Positions 9,344-18,482 of a DNA stretch of 64,000 nt are shown in pieces. Below the pieces are notes generated by a model. The model was given only the letters and a program-made list of their open reading frames with translations. It made no database searches and was not told where the DNA came from. The DNA lies in assembly GCA_041277045.1 (NCBI GenBank), contig JBGFSY010000002.1:768350-832349 (forward strand), read 5' to 3'. The position numbers were made by a program, and so were the translations under genes. Position 1 is the first letter of the stretch; each line of letters opens with the position of its first letter. This stretch comes from Reddybacter sp041277045. GTDB taxonomy: Bacteria > Pseudomonadota > Gammaproteobacteria > Pseudomonadales > Porticoccaceae.

Positions 9344-10447
9344 TTAGCCATGCATAATGACTGAACGAGCACCTTCACCACGACCCATTTCGTCAAAGGC
9401 GGTATTAACCTCTTCAAGTTTAATGCGCTTGGTAATCATCTCATCGAGCTGTAATTCACCCTTCATATAGAGGTCGACAAATTTGGGGATGTCCTTCGAA
9501 GGAATAGAACTGCCGTAGGCAGAACCCTTGAAATGCTTCTCACCAAAGAACCCCAAGACGGGCAGTTCAATCTCGGTATCCATCTTTGGTACACCTACGA
9601 TAACGGCAGTACCGGTAACGCGAGGCATGGCCCAGGCTTGCTCGATAGTGACTTTCAAACCGAGTGCTTCAAAGGCAAAGTGAACACCGCCCTTACTGAC
9701 CTTACGGATTTCTTTAACAATATTGATATCCGTGGGGTCGATAGCGATAGTTGCACCCATAGACAGAGCCAGCTCACGCTTTTCAGCAACGGGGTCAATA
9801 GCAATAATCTGTCCGGCACCGGCAATACGGCAGCCCTGAATAATGGACAGACCAACACCACCACAGCCGATAACCGCACAGCTGTCACCCTCTTTAATGT
9901 CAACAGTATTTAAAGCTGCGCCAACACCTGTAGTAACACCACAACCGATTAAGCAGATAGTTTCGAGAGGGGCTTTATCATCCACTTTAATCGCCATGCC
10001 GGCGGGAATAACGGAGCGCTCAGAAAAGGTGCCGACACAAACCAATTGGCCGATGTCTTCGCCCTTACTGTTTTTAAAGCGTTTGGTGCCGTCGAGCAGG
10101 CAACCCTCCCAGATAACGCTGGACATTTCTGCACAGAGAAAAGGCTTACTCTCAAGGCAGAAAGTACATTTGCCACAAGCGGGTGTCAGTGCGGCAACAA
10201 TATGATCACCGACTTTAACGTTAGTAACGTTGGCGCCGACTTCTTCAACAATACCCGCACCCTCATGACCGAGCACGGCAGGTAGCTGCGTTGGCAATAC
10301 ACCGTGGGCAAAGGAGTAATCACTGTGGCAAATACCACTGGCGGTGTAGTTGACTAAAATTTCATTTTCTTTCGGGCCTTCCAGCTCCAGCTCTTCAATA
10401 ACCAGAGGCGAACCTATTTCATAAAGCACTGCGGCTTTTGTTTTCAT
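9344..10447 (-). CDS. Zinc-dependent alcohol dehydrogenase (MDR superfamily, class III-like), copy 2
   Basis: A 367-aa NAD(P)-dependent medium-chain alcohol dehydrogenase. Catalytic zinc ligands are seen in GICHSDYSFAHG (Cys) and LGHEGAGIVEEVG (His-Glu). The structural zinc site is the CGKCTFCLESKPFLC cluster. The Rossmann fold follows, with AVIGCGGVGLSIIQGCRIAG and the cofactor acidic residue in IAIDPVAEKRELA. The C-terminus, DEMGRGEGARSVIMHG, is nearly identical to that of the adjacent copy, marking a tandem duplication. Substrate unknown; NDMA/mycofactocin-type enzymes are distant relatives. It lies 59 bp downstream of the other copy, in the same transcript. Confidence 0.92.
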   Translation of the reverse strand: MKTKAAVLYEIGSPLVIEELELEGPKENEILVNYTASGICHSDYSFAHGVLPTQLPAVLGHEGAGIVEEVGANVTNVKVGDHIVAALTPACGKCTFCLESKPFLCAEMSSVIWEGCLLDGTKRFKNSKGEDIGQLVCVGTFSERSVIPAGMAIKVDDKAPLETICLIGCGVTTGVGAALNTVDIKEGDSCAVIGCGGVGLSIIQGCRIAGAGQIIAIDPVAEKRELALSMGATIAIDPTDINIVKEIRKVSKGGVHFAFEALGLKVTIEQAWAMPRVTGTAVIVGVPKMDTEIELPVLGFFGEKHFKGSAYGSSIPSKDIPKFVDLYMKGELQLDEMITKRIKLEEVNTAFDEMGRGEGARSVIMHG

Positions 10448-10506
10448 TATTTCTCTCCCCGTCGAGCCCTTGGGCCGACATTCGAAATTAGACTATAAAT
10501 TGGTTA

Positions 10507-11613
10507 TTAACCGAACATGATCACGGAGCGGGCACCTTCGCCGCGACCCATTTCGTCAAAGGCTCGATCGATATCTTCCAGGCCAATACGCTGGGTAATC
10601 ATTTCATCCAGCTTCAGCTCACCGCTCTTATACAACTCAACAAAACGGGGAATATCTTTCTTGGGGGTAGATGATCCGTAGCAAGAACCCTGGATCTCGT
10701 ACTCTGCCAACAAGCCGGCTGAAGGAATTTTTACTGACTGATCCAGTGAAGCAACACCGACAATCACGCAGGTACCTGTGGGACGAATCATGTCCCAGGT
10801 TTGTGCCATGGTTTCAACACGGCCCAATGCTTCAAAAGCGTAGTGCACACCCTGGCCACCGGTTAGTTCTTTAACCTTAGCTGCGGCGTCTTCTTCAAAG
10901 GGGTTAATTGCGTGGGTAGCACCTAGAGACAGGGCCAGCTCGCGCTTCTCTTCCATTGGATCGATAGCGATAATAATGGTTGAACCACCAATACGGCAGC
11001 CTTGAATAATAGACAAGCCAACACCACCACAACCAATAACCGCAGTCGCCTCACCCGGCTGGACATTGGCGGTATTCAGCGCCGCACCAGTACCGGTGGT
11101 AACACCGCAACCGATCAAGCAAGTGGTCTCAAGGGGGGTATCTTCCGGCACTTTAATAGCCGAGCCAACGGGCATCACCATGTATTCACCAAAGGAGCCA
11201 ACACCACACAGAGCGAAAACGTCTTCACCGCTAGCGGTTTTGTGGCGTGTAGTGCCGTCGAGCTGGGTGCAATCGGTAAGCAATTTACCCATACCCGAAC
11301 ACATAAATTCTTTGCCTTCCTTACACATGGTGCACTTGCCACAGCTCGGTGTTAGAGATGCGATCACTTTGTCACCGGGCTTGAGCTCGGTAACGCCGGG
11401 GCCAACGGCCTCGACAACACCCGCGCCTTCGTGACCGAGGACAATGGGAAAGGGACAGCGCAAGATGCCGTGAGCGACGGAGTAGTCACTGTGGCAAATA
11501 CCACTGGCAGTGGTTTTTACCAGTACTTCATTTTCTTTTGGGGGCGCGAGTTCCAGCTCTTCGATCTCGAAAGGCTGATCGACCCCGCGCAATATTGCGG
11601 CTTTGATCTTCAT
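10507..11613 (-). CDS. Zinc-dependent alcohol dehydrogenase (MDR superfamily, class III-like), copy 1
   Basis: A 368-aa paralogue of the preceding entry with all catalytic features. GICHSDYSVAHG and LGHEGAGVVEAVG hold the catalytic zinc. CGKCTMCKEGKEFMC holds the structural zinc. AVIGCGGVGLSIIQGCRIGG is the nucleotide fold. The two copies differ most in the loop after the structural zinc and in the stretch around residues 250-310, which could alter substrate choice. Located in the minus-strand catabolic run, 105 bp after an SDR gene. Probable role: oxidation of an alcohol intermediate to aldehyde or ketone (inference). Confidence 0.92.
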   Translation of the reverse strand: MKIKAAILRGVDQPFEIEELELAPPKENEVLVKTTASGICHSDYSVAHGILRCPFPIVLGHEGAGVVEAVGPGVTELKPGDKVIASLTPSCGKCTMCKEGKEFMCSGMGKLLTDCTQLDGTTRHKTASGEDVFALCGVGSFGEYMVMPVGSAIKVPEDTPLETTCLIGCGVTTGTGAALNTANVQPGEATAVIGCGGVGLSIIQGCRIGGSTIIIAIDPMEEKRELALSLGATHAINPFEEDAAAKVKELTGGQGVHYAFEALGRVETMAQTWDMIRPTGTCVIVGVASLDQSVKIPSAGLLAEYEIQGSCYGSSTPKKDIPRFVELYKSGELKLDEMITQRIGLEDIDRAFDEMGRGEGARSVIMFG

Positions 11614-11718
11614 TCAGTTTCTCCATACCGTAAATAACGGACTAATTGTAATTAAAGTCGGGCAATACTACACAAAGTAGAACGGCCCTGGGAAGTCGAT
11701 TTATCAGTAACTTTTTTA

Positions 11719-12483
11719 TTAGGTAGCCATGTAGCCGCCATCGACCGGTAGTGCGTGACCAGTAATATAGCTGGCAGAATCAGAACACAGATAAACCGCT
11801 GCATCACCAATTTCTGAGGGCTCACCCAAACGCTTAACCGGCTGGGCAGCGATCATCGCATCGGCAAACTTGGGGTTTTCTTCAAACACGCGCTCCAACA
11901 TTTGCGTACGAATCGGACCGGGACAAACCGCGTTGACACGGATTTTCTTGGTGGCGTAATCGAGTGCTGTCGATTTGGTCAAACCAATAACCGCGTGCTT
12001 GGCAGCGGAGTAGTGACCGAGGCCTTTAACACCGATTAAACCGGCGTCGGAAGCCGTATTAACAATGGCGCCACCCGTGCCCTGAGCCAACATTTGTTTG
12101 ATCTGGTATTTCATGCACAGCCAAACACCAAGCATATTCACTTTATAATTAAGCATAAAATTTTCTTCAGTGGCATCGGCAGCAAGCGCCTGCTCACCCT
12201 CTACACCGGCATTATTAAATGCACAGTTGAGCGCTCCAAATTCAGCAACAGCTGCGGCAACAAGGGCCTCAGTATCGGCGGCACTGGATACATCCGTTTT
12301 GAAAAAGATCGCTTTACCACCCGCCTTTTCGATGATGTGAGCGGTTTCTTCACCACCGACAACATTGAGATCGGCAACCACAACGCTCGCACCCTCGCGG
12401 GCGAAAATTTCACTCGCCGCACGACCAATACCACCACTGGCACCGGTAACAATGGCAACTTGTCCCTCTACTCTTCCCGTCAT
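11719..12483 (-). CDS. Classical short-chain dehydrogenase/reductase
   Basis: A 254-aa classical SDR. Cofactor motif TGASGGIGRA lies at about residues 14-23, the adenine-binding DLN suggests NAD preference, and NNAGVEG is present. The catalytic Ser is in NTASDAG, with the Tyr and Lys in HYSAAKHAV. The family PGPIRT motif and a DGGYM C-terminus complete it. It would oxidise or reduce a secondary alcohol or ketone. Its sequence is clearly different from the three tandem SDRs at 15911-18354, so it is not part of that duplication. It sits between the DUF6285 gene and the two alcohol dehydrogenases. Confidence 0.92.
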   Translation of the reverse strand: MTGRVEGQVAIVTGASGGIGRAASEIFAREGASVVVADLNVVGGEETAHIIEKAGGKAIFFKTDVSSAADTEALVAAAVAEFGALNCAFNNAGVEGEQALAADATEENFMLNYKVNMLGVWLCMKYQIKQMLAQGTGGAIVNTASDAGLIGVKGLGHYSAAKHAVIGLTKSTALDYATKKIRVNAVCPGPIRTQMLERVFEENPKFADAMIAAQPVKRLGEPSEIGDAAVYLCSDSASYITGHALPVDGGYMAT

Positions 12484-12554
12484 TTGAAAACACCTCTTTT
12501 TTGTTAAAAATGAATAAACGAAAAACGCACACTTTAAAACTGTATTTTTTGTCG

Positions 12555-12923
12555 CTAGTCAGCCCGGTGCATTTCGGCAAGATAGTTGGGGTTGGTGACA
12601 CTCACCTTATCGATGACCTGTTTAAAGGCAAAATCAAAGGCTGCGGGCCAATGCTCATCCAACTCGCCACGACGTACTTGCTGGCAGAACTGTTGGTAGA
12701 GATCACTTAGCGAACCATCGCGGCCGAGTAATTGCTGTAGCTCTCCACTTTGACTTTCGTCCTGACGCTCGCCAAAGTCGAGCTCTCTATCGACGACGCT
12801 AAGCAGGAAAGCACCGCAAAGGGCATCGTAGCGCTCACCACCTTTCGACTTATTGGCGATGCCCTCTAGTAATTGTTTAACGGTCACAAGAATTTCTTTT
12901 ATATCGGGTTTATCCTGGCTCAA
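12555..12923 (-). CDS. DUF6285 domain protein
   Basis: A 122-aa soluble, acidic, helical protein matching the DUF6285 family as I know it. Family members are usually encoded beside an APH-like phosphotransferase and acyl-CoA dehydrogenases. The conserved-looking stretch GGERYDALCGAFLLSVVDRE lies at about residues 27-46. The phosphotransferase gene is directly upstream (91 bp), so the usual pairing is kept. I know of no biochemical function; it may help or regulate the kinase-like partner (inference). Confidence 0.75.
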   Translation of the reverse strand: MSQDKPDIKEILVTVKQLLEGIANKSKGGERYDALCGAFLLSVVDRELDFGERQDESQSGELQQLLGRDGSLSDLYQQFCQQVRRGELDEHWPAAFDFAFKQVIDKVSVTNPNYLAEMHRAD

Positions 12924-13014
12924 GGCGACTACTCCACTCTTATTTTTTATTTGCCAATATCGAATTAATTGGCAGAGGCATCAAGCCTCTAACAGTATTA
13001 AAACTATCCAGTCA

Positions 13015-14043
13015 CTAGGAAAAGTGCCCGTCAATGGTCATCAACATATCGTATTCGATCATGCTGGTATTGCGCCCACAACAGGCAAAGGGCAGTGAGC
13101 GTCTAACGCCGCTAATGTGACCATCGGCCTGCATCATATTCAACACCGCCCAGCGCAACGAACCAAAAATTTCCCACCAGCGAATTTCTTCTTCATCAAT
13201 CGCCTGGCCACCATTGCTGGTATAGGCTTGGTAAAACTCATCGCGCGGGCCAAAGCCACCCACGGGCTGCTCAATATTGCCAAAGCGCCAGGCGCGCAGG
13301 CAAACCCAGCCAAAGTCCTCCATGGCGCTACCGATATGGGCGCACTCCCAGTCGAGTACAGCTTCAATGCCCTCGGGGCTAAGAATGACATTGCCATTGC
13401 GGTAGTCGCCGTGGACAAACACGCGGGGCTTATCTTTAGGGCGATTATTCTCCAACCAGCGAATACCGACATCGAGACCCGGGTGATATTCACAGTAGGC
13501 ATCGTAACGACTAATTTGTGCCGCCAGCGGATCGACACTATCGACAACTTTCTCCAGAAAGGCCACTTCGCCGGGATCAATGGCGTGAAGCTTGGCAAAA
13601 ATCTCACCGGTCTGGGCCGCGAAGCGCCTGCGCGCCACTGCAAACTCGGGCGCATTAAGCAGGGTTTTCGGCAGGGTCTCCCCTTCCACACAGGCCATGA
13701 CATAACCAACATCGAGGTCATCTTCGGGCTCAAGCTCAAATATTGGCTCGGGCACCAGTACGCCGTGGCGATAGACTACTTTTAAGATTTCGAATTGGTC
13801 GTGAGGAGAAATAAAGGGCGACACTTCGGATTTTAGAGTTTCCTGCCGCAGCACTAGGCGGCGTCGACCGGCGGGCTCGACCAAGTCGAACAACAGGGTT
13901 CGATTCGATGCTCCGAGTGTGGCGATGGCAACATTCTCGACACGGGTAGCCTCACCGTAGCGCCGCTTTAGGGCCAGTTCGAGTTTAGCGACAATGTCAT
14001 CAAGTAGAGCCTGCTGTTCAGTAAGCTCTACCATTAGCAACAA
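13015..14043 (-). CDS. APH-like phosphotransferase family protein (ACAD10/11 type)
   Basis: A 342-aa kinase-fold protein. The catalytic loop is HGDYRNGN at residues 211-218 and the metal-binding Asp is D231 in VLDWECAHIG. Both are hallmarks of the aminoglycoside phosphotransferase/choline kinase superfamily. Related proteins paired with acyl-CoA dehydrogenases include the N-terminal domain of ACAD10/11, which phosphorylates 4-hydroxyacyl-CoAs during their breakdown. Given the dehydrogenases around it and the DUF6285 partner, phosphorylation of a hydroxylated catabolic intermediate is more likely than antibiotic resistance (inference). The translation could start at the ATG at 14034 instead of 14043. 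Confidence 0.85.
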   Translation of the reverse strand: MLLMVELTEQQALLDDIVAKLELALKRRYGEATRVENVAIATLGASNRTLLFDLVEPAGRRRLVLRQETLKSEVSPFISPHDQFEILKVVYRHGVLVPEPIFELEPEDDLDVGYVMACVEGETLPKTLLNAPEFAVARRRFAAQTGEIFAKLHAIDPGEVAFLEKVVDSVDPLAAQISRYDAYCEYHPGLDVGIRWLENNRPKDKPRVFVHGDYRNGNVILSPEGIEAVLDWECAHIGSAMEDFGWVCLRAWRFGNIEQPVGGFGPRDEFYQAYTSNGGQAIDEEEIRWWEIFGSLRWAVLNMMQADGHISGVRRSLPFACCGRNTSMIEYDMLMTIDGHFS

Positions 14044-14077
14044 TCCTGTAGCAAGCGAATGATGTTAATAGGGCTAA

Positions 14078-15082
14078 TCAAAGTGGAAAACCCACGGGCT
14101 CGCCATCTTCAAGGCGCTCGATGTATTCAGTGATACCAATACCCGGACGACCGTCGTCCCAAACCCATTCGGTGAAACCCTCAGCAATACGGCTCTCTAC
14201 GGTTTCCCCATCAATTTGCCGATGGTTGCGCAGTGGCGCAATGGTGATGATCTTGCCATGCAGCTCCACTGCTCGGTTGGTAGTACGCACACCGAGGCGG
14301 ACGGCTTTGGGGTCTTTGTTCTCATCCCATTCGGTCATCACATCCATATCGATAATTTCTTCGTACTTGCCGTCGAACATCAGTACGCCACGACGGTGTA
14401 CCTTCATCTCGCGGTCGGTGCGCTTGAGCATCATAATGCCGCGATCGTCACCAAAGTTGGCGATAAACAAGCGGTAGAAATTAATATTGGTCCAGAAGCG
14501 TGGCCCCCAGGAGTGATCGCGCCAGCCAAAACCATTTAAGTCCCAGTTCTCCTCGCCCAAGGTGATGCGGCCGGTCGAGCGGGTATGCTGGTTAAAGTGG
14601 CCGATGGAAAAATCACGCCCGTACATGGTTTCTGTTTCGGGATCGGTGGGCTCGCCACCGTTCATAGGTGACAGGCCCGCAAGTGAGAGCTCGACACTAC
14701 ACGCCACACGGGGAGCTGTTTTGAACATTTTACGTGGATCGCGTAGAACTTGCGGGTCATCGAGAATCATCGCCTCGCCGCTATAGCTCATACTTACCGC
14801 TTTAAACGGCTCTTCTACTTGATAGTCGAGGCCCCCGGCGCTATGGCGCTCATTGGTATCAATGTCGGGGCGCAAAAATTGGCAGGCAACGCGGCCATCG
14901 GGTAGGTAGATACACACTGAAAGCTCGGCGTGGCCCTCGTTAACACGATTGCCCAGGCGCATCCACAAACCCATTTTCTGCTCGGGATCCCAGCCGTTAA
15001 CGTAAACACTTTCATTGAAGTTACTATCTTCGGTGGGTTCATGGCCGTACTCATCAACCGTATCGAGACGATATGTGCTCAT
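14078..15082 (-). CDS. DUF7064/DUF7065-like protein (lipocalin-like, CrtC/AttH-related)
   Basis: About 334 aa from the ATG at 15082, chosen because CAGGGG lies just upstream. An ATG at 15124 would add 14 poorly conserved-looking residues. The protein has no signal peptide and is rich in Trp, Asp and beta-strand patterns. Segments such as GRITLGEENWDLNGFGWRDH and SWGPRFWTNINFYRLF recall the DUF7064/7065 proteins found in hydrocarbon and steroid degradation clusters, which resemble CrtC/AttH lipocalins. Function unknown; binding or hydration of a hydrophobic substrate is conjecture. It is the first gene of the minus-strand catabolic run. Confidence 0.65.
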   Translation of the reverse strand: MSTYRLDTVDEYGHEPTEDSNFNESVYVNGWDPEQKMGLWMRLGNRVNEGHAELSVCIYLPDGRVACQFLRPDIDTNERHSAGGLDYQVEEPFKAVSMSYSGEAMILDDPQVLRDPRKMFKTAPRVACSVELSLAGLSPMNGGEPTDPETETMYGRDFSIGHFNQHTRSTGRITLGEENWDLNGFGWRDHSWGPRFWTNINFYRLFIANFGDDRGIMMLKRTDREMKVHRRGVLMFDGKYEEIIDMDVMTEWDENKDPKAVRLGVRTTNRAVELHGKIITIAPLRNHRQIDGETVESRIAEGFTEWVWDDGRPGIGITEYIERLEDGEPVGFPL

Positions 15083-15910
15083 TATTTTCCCCTGATTATT
15101 TTTAATACACGGCAGACCTTGCAAGCAATATTATTCGCCGCTATGACTGCCATTACAAAGCAACTTGAAACTATACAATAAAGCCACGCACAAAATATAG
15201 ACGGTGAACATTGAACGCCCAGGAACAACTGATTGACATAAAAAGTATCTGATGGCTATTTTTTGACGCCAAATCAATGCCAATCCAGCGCTGATACAAG
15301 CTCCAGCGCCAATAAATAATAGGCTTTAAGTAGTCCAACCATTGGAAACTATGCTAGTTACTGCTTATTCACTCAAGCTCGTTGTGGGAGCGACTTTCTT
15401 ATCTAATAGAGATTATTTTTTACCTTTTTGATCACCGCTATCAAGGATAGAATCGGGTAAAAAAAACCATTAAAATCACCTTGCTATCATACTTTATCGC
15501 CGCATGATAGATTGAAAATTTAACTATAATTTAGATTAAATATTACCTTTATCGTTTTGTTAAATAAACTAAATTTATCAGATTTACCGTATAAAATTAG
15601 CAGACAAAGACTCCGAGTCTCCCTCTTAAAACAACAGGCAATATACAAACCGGAGCCCGGGCCACCACAATATGTCATGAGCTTGACAAATTGAGCACAA
15701 GCACAATGTTACCAAGAGGTAAAAAATAGTTCCTTTTTATCAAAAATAATGCGACTATTATTGCGCAATGATGAAATCATCTTGTTGCAAAACGACACAC
15801 AAGACGGAAAGTGACAGAAAATAATAACAAGTACTGACCAGCATGCCTGGGCAGTTAACACTTCACCTTTAATGACGGCTATACCAACAGCCGAAAATAG
15901 GAATTGCATA
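15083..15910. promoter_or_regulatory. Long AT-rich divergent intergenic region
   Basis: About 830 bp without a supportable gene, between the divergent catabolic runs; much richer in A+T than the flanking genes. It must contain the promoters of both runs. The only clear structure I see is the inverted repeat at 15484-15510. No regulator gene lies here, so the controller of this cluster is elsewhere. Confidence 0.6.
15484..15510. promoter_or_regulatory. Inverted repeat, possible operator
   Basis: CTATCAT and ATGATAG form perfect 7-bp arms separated by 13 bp, in the middle of the divergent catabolic intergenic region. The size fits a dimeric repressor site, but a chance occurrence in AT-rich DNA cannot be excluded. 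Confidence 0.35.
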
Positions 15911-16678
15911 GTGGACATATTTGATTTGAGTGGAAAAGTTGCCATCATCACCGGCGGTAATGGTGGCCTTGGGCTCGGCATTGCACGGGCGCTGGCAAAG
16001 GCCGGCGCTTCAGTCGCTATTGTTGGCCGTAATACTGACAAGTTGAAATCAGCAACGGAAAACCTTGAAAGCGCCGGCGCGACAGTCCTGCCTATTCAAG
16101 CTGACGTTTCTCTCGAAGATGATGTAAATCGCATGGTTGCCGAAACTGTCGAGCGCTTCGGCCGTATCGACATCCTCTTTAATAACGCCGCTATTAGCTA
16201 CGGTGTTCGCCCCGAACTGATGACCCTCGAAGTATGGAATAAGTTTATCGCCATTGATCTGACCTCCTGTTTTTTGTGCTGCAAGGCAGTACATCCTGAA
16301 ATGGTTAAAGCGGGCGGCGGAAAAATCATTAACGTTGGCTCAATTATCACCAAAATTGGGCACCCTAAGCTGGCGCAATATGCGGCAGCAAAAGGTGGCA
16401 TGGATCATATGACCCAAAGCCTGGCCTGTGCCTGGGGTGAAAATAATATTCAGGTTAATGCCCTACTACCCGGGCTCGTCGATTCAGAAATGATGCCCGT
16501 AAGTGAGACTGGCGATCACTCACCCATTATCGATTATGTTATCGATAAGTCGGCAGCTAAGCGCCATGGTACGCCCGATGATTTCGCTGGCATTTCCATT
16601 ATGTTATCCAGCTCGGCATCAGACTTTATTACCGGTTCAATTATCGTAGTAGACGGCGGGCTATCTCTAGCCCTTTAA
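15911..16678 (+). CDS. Tandem SDR, copy 1
   Basis: A 255-aa classical SDR, starting at GTG 15911 behind AGGA. This start gives the same N-terminus as its two neighbours; an ATG at 15872 would add 13 residues. The cofactor motif is TGGNGGLGLG (14-23), with NNAAISYG downstream and catalytic Ser144, Tyr157 and Lys161 (YAAAK). The C-terminus is GSIIVVDGGLSLAL. Together with the next two genes it forms a head-to-tail triplet of clear paralogues. Probably an NAD(P)-dependent hydroxy/keto oxidoreductase acting on a catabolic intermediate; the substrate is unknown. Confidence 0.92.
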   Translation: MDIFDLSGKVAIITGGNGGLGLGIARALAKAGASVAIVGRNTDKLKSATENLESAGATVLPIQADVSLEDDVNRMVAETVERFGRIDILFNNAAISYGVRPELMTLEVWNKFIAIDLTSCFLCCKAVHPEMVKAGGGKIINVGSIITKIGHPKLAQYAAAKGGMDHMTQSLACAWGENNIQVNALLPGLVDSEMMPVSETGDHSPIIDYVIDKSAAKRHGTPDDFAGISIMLSSSASDFITGSIIVVDGGLSLAL

Positions 16679-16719
16679 TATTTAATTCATTTCGTAGTAA
16701 AACGATTGGAGGTAAGCAA

Positions 16720-17487
16720 GTGAAGTGTTTTGATTTAACAGGAAAAGTAGCCATTATCACCGGCGGCAACGGCGGCCTCGGCCTCGGCATTGCTAAAGGT
16801 TTGGCATCAGAAGGTTGTGCCGTTGCCCTCGTTGGCCGCAACCAGGAAAAAATTGATAAGGCCGTCGCTGAAATGACTGCTTTTGGTGCAAAAGCAATTG
16901 GCGTAAAAGCCGACGTTTCAAAAGAAGATGAAGTCAACCGAATGGTTGCCGAAACTGTCGAACAACTTGGCCGTGTCGACATCCTCTTCAACAACGCCGC
17001 TATTAGCTGGGGGATTGCCCCAGAAAAAATGACCATTGAAGAATGGGATGAGTTTATTGCAATAGATCTTACCTCCTGCTTCCTTTGTGCCAAAGCCTGT
17101 CACCCTGAGATGCTTAAATCTGGCGGCGGTAAAATCATTAATATTGGCTCTGCTATCTCCGAAAAAGCCATGGGAAAACTGGTGCACTACGCGGCTGCAA
17201 AAGGCGGCATGGATAAGATGACCCAAAGCCTGGCACTGGCCTGGGGCAAGGACAATATTCAAGTCAACGCCATACTACCCGGCTTGGTACACACCGAGAT
17301 GATGCCTTGCTTCGGCGAAAACAAAATTGGCCCGGTAGTCGACTACATTACCAAGAAAACGCCGGTAGGCCGCTACGGCATGCCCGATGATTTTGAAGGC
17401 CTGTCGATTCTACTCTCGAGCGAAGCCTCTAAATTCATCACCGGCTCCATCATCGTTGCCGACGGCGGCATGACCCTGGGTATTTAA
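16720..17487 (+). CDS. Tandem SDR, copy 2
   Basis: A 255-aa paralogue of copy 1, starting at GTG 16720 after an excellent ribosome site (GGAGGT). Motifs TGGNGGLGLG, NNAAISWG, NIGSAISEKAMGK (Ser), HYAAAKGG (Tyr/Lys) and GSIIVADGGMTLGI are all present, so it should be active. It is 41 bp after copy 1, implying co-transcription. The region between the catalytic Ser and Tyr differs from copy 1, near the substrate loop. Confidence 0.92.
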   Translation: MKCFDLTGKVAIITGGNGGLGLGIAKGLASEGCAVALVGRNQEKIDKAVAEMTAFGAKAIGVKADVSKEDEVNRMVAETVEQLGRVDILFNNAAISWGIAPEKMTIEEWDEFIAIDLTSCFLCAKACHPEMLKSGGGKIINIGSAISEKAMGKLVHYAAAKGGMDKMTQSLALAWGKDNIQVNAILPGLVHTEMMPCFGENKIGPVVDYITKKTPVGRYGMPDDFEGLSILLSSEASKFITGSIIVADGGMTLGI

Positions 17488-17527
17488 ACCACATAACAGG
17501 TTTATTACCTAACCTTACAAGATCGTC

Positions 17528-17574
17528 CACTACGCCAATGCACGGCTAAACAAGGCGCGCGACGTAGTGTTTTT
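17528..17574 (+). promoter_or_regulatory. Hairpin between SDR copies 2 and 3
   Basis: CACTACG and CGTAGTG form 7-bp arms with a 28-bp intervening segment that can pair further (GGCG and related bases), followed by five T residues and then the GGAG ribosome site of copy 3. It could weaken read-through or control translation of copy 3. Weak support only. Confidence 0.3.
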
Positions 17575-17586
17575 GGAGATAAGTAA

Positions 17587-18354
17587 ATGAATAGCAAATT
17601 TGATTTAACCGGTAAAGTCGCCATTATCACCGGCGGCAACGGCGGACTCGGTTTGGGCATCGCCCGAGGCCTGGCTGAAGCTGGCGCCAAGGTTGCCGTG
17701 GTTGGCCGCAACCCGGACAAAATTGACAACGCCGTGAAAGTCCTCGAGGCCGATGGCGCAACTGCTTACGGTGTGCAGTGCGACGTATCGAAAGAAGATG
17801 ATGTCAACAATATGGTTGCCGCCGTTGCCGAGCACTATGGCCGCATCGACATCCTCTTTAACAACGCCGCAATCAGTTGGGGCATTCCCGCTGAAACCAT
17901 GACACTCGATGAGTGGAACACTTTTATTTCGATCAACCTGACCTCTTGCTTCCTCACCTGCCGGGCGGTATTCCCCCACATGGTTGAAGCCGGTGGCGGT
18001 AAAATCATCAACGTTGGCTCCATCATCACCAAGCTTGGCTTTGGCAAACTGGTGCACTACGCAGCAGCCAAGGGCGGCATGGATCACATGACCCAGAGTC
18101 TGGCCCAAGGCTGGGGTAAGCACGGCATTACGGTTAACGCCCTGCTGCCCGGTCTAGTTAACACTGAAATGATGCCCTGCGAAGGCGAGAACAAAGTCCC
18201 TCTCGTTGATTTCGCCGTATCGAAAACAGCCACTGGTACTTACGGCCAGCCAGAAGACTTCCACGGTATGGCAGTACTGCTGTCGAGTTCAGCATCTGAC
18301 TTTATTACAGGTTCCATTATTGTCATGGATGGAGGGTTGTCACTCGCCATCTAA
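17587..18354 (+). CDS. Tandem SDR, copy 3
   Basis: The third 255-aa paralogue, with ATG at 17587 and GGAG upstream. It has TGGNGGLGLG, NNAAISWG, NVGSIITKLGFGK (Ser), HYAAAKGG (Tyr/Lys) and GSIIVMDGGLSLAI. It shares the middle of the protein with copy 1 (VGSIITK) and the NNAAISWG and LVHYAAAKGG stretches with copy 2, so recombination between copies is possible. A strong terminator follows at 18393-18428, ending this transcript. Confidence 0.92.
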   Translation: MNSKFDLTGKVAIITGGNGGLGLGIARGLAEAGAKVAVVGRNPDKIDNAVKVLEADGATAYGVQCDVSKEDDVNNMVAAVAEHYGRIDILFNNAAISWGIPAETMTLDEWNTFISINLTSCFLTCRAVFPHMVEAGGGKIINVGSIITKLGFGKLVHYAAAKGGMDHMTQSLAQGWGKHGITVNALLPGLVNTEMMPCEGENKVPLVDFAVSKTATGTYGQPEDFHGMAVLLSSSASDFITGSIIVMDGGLSLAI

Positions 18355-18392
18355 AATACCCGGTTAGTGCGCTAGCCGATGCATAGCAATAC

Positions 18393-18428
18393 AAAAACCC
18401 CGAGCTGCTTTTGCACTCGGGTTTTTTT
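18393..18428 (+). terminator. Rho-independent terminator after the SDR triplet
   Basis: The stem AAAAACCCCGAG / CTCGGGTTTTTT closes a CTGCTTTTGCA-type loop and is followed by a T run. Located 39 bp after the last SDR of the triplet. Confidence 0.8.
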
Positions 18429-18482
18429 ATGGTTTCTAAGCCACACCCTTTAAAACATAGTCTAGATATAAGGACGCTATCA

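Noticed and set aside
13117..13785. 222-codon open frame on the plus strand opposite the APH-like gene
   Set aside because: It lies fully inside a well-supported gene on the other strand, has no family motif or ribosome site, and reflects base composition.
17605..18123. 172-codon open frame opposite SDR copy 3
   Set aside because: Antisense shadow of an intact SDR; similar shadows occur opposite copies 1 and 2.
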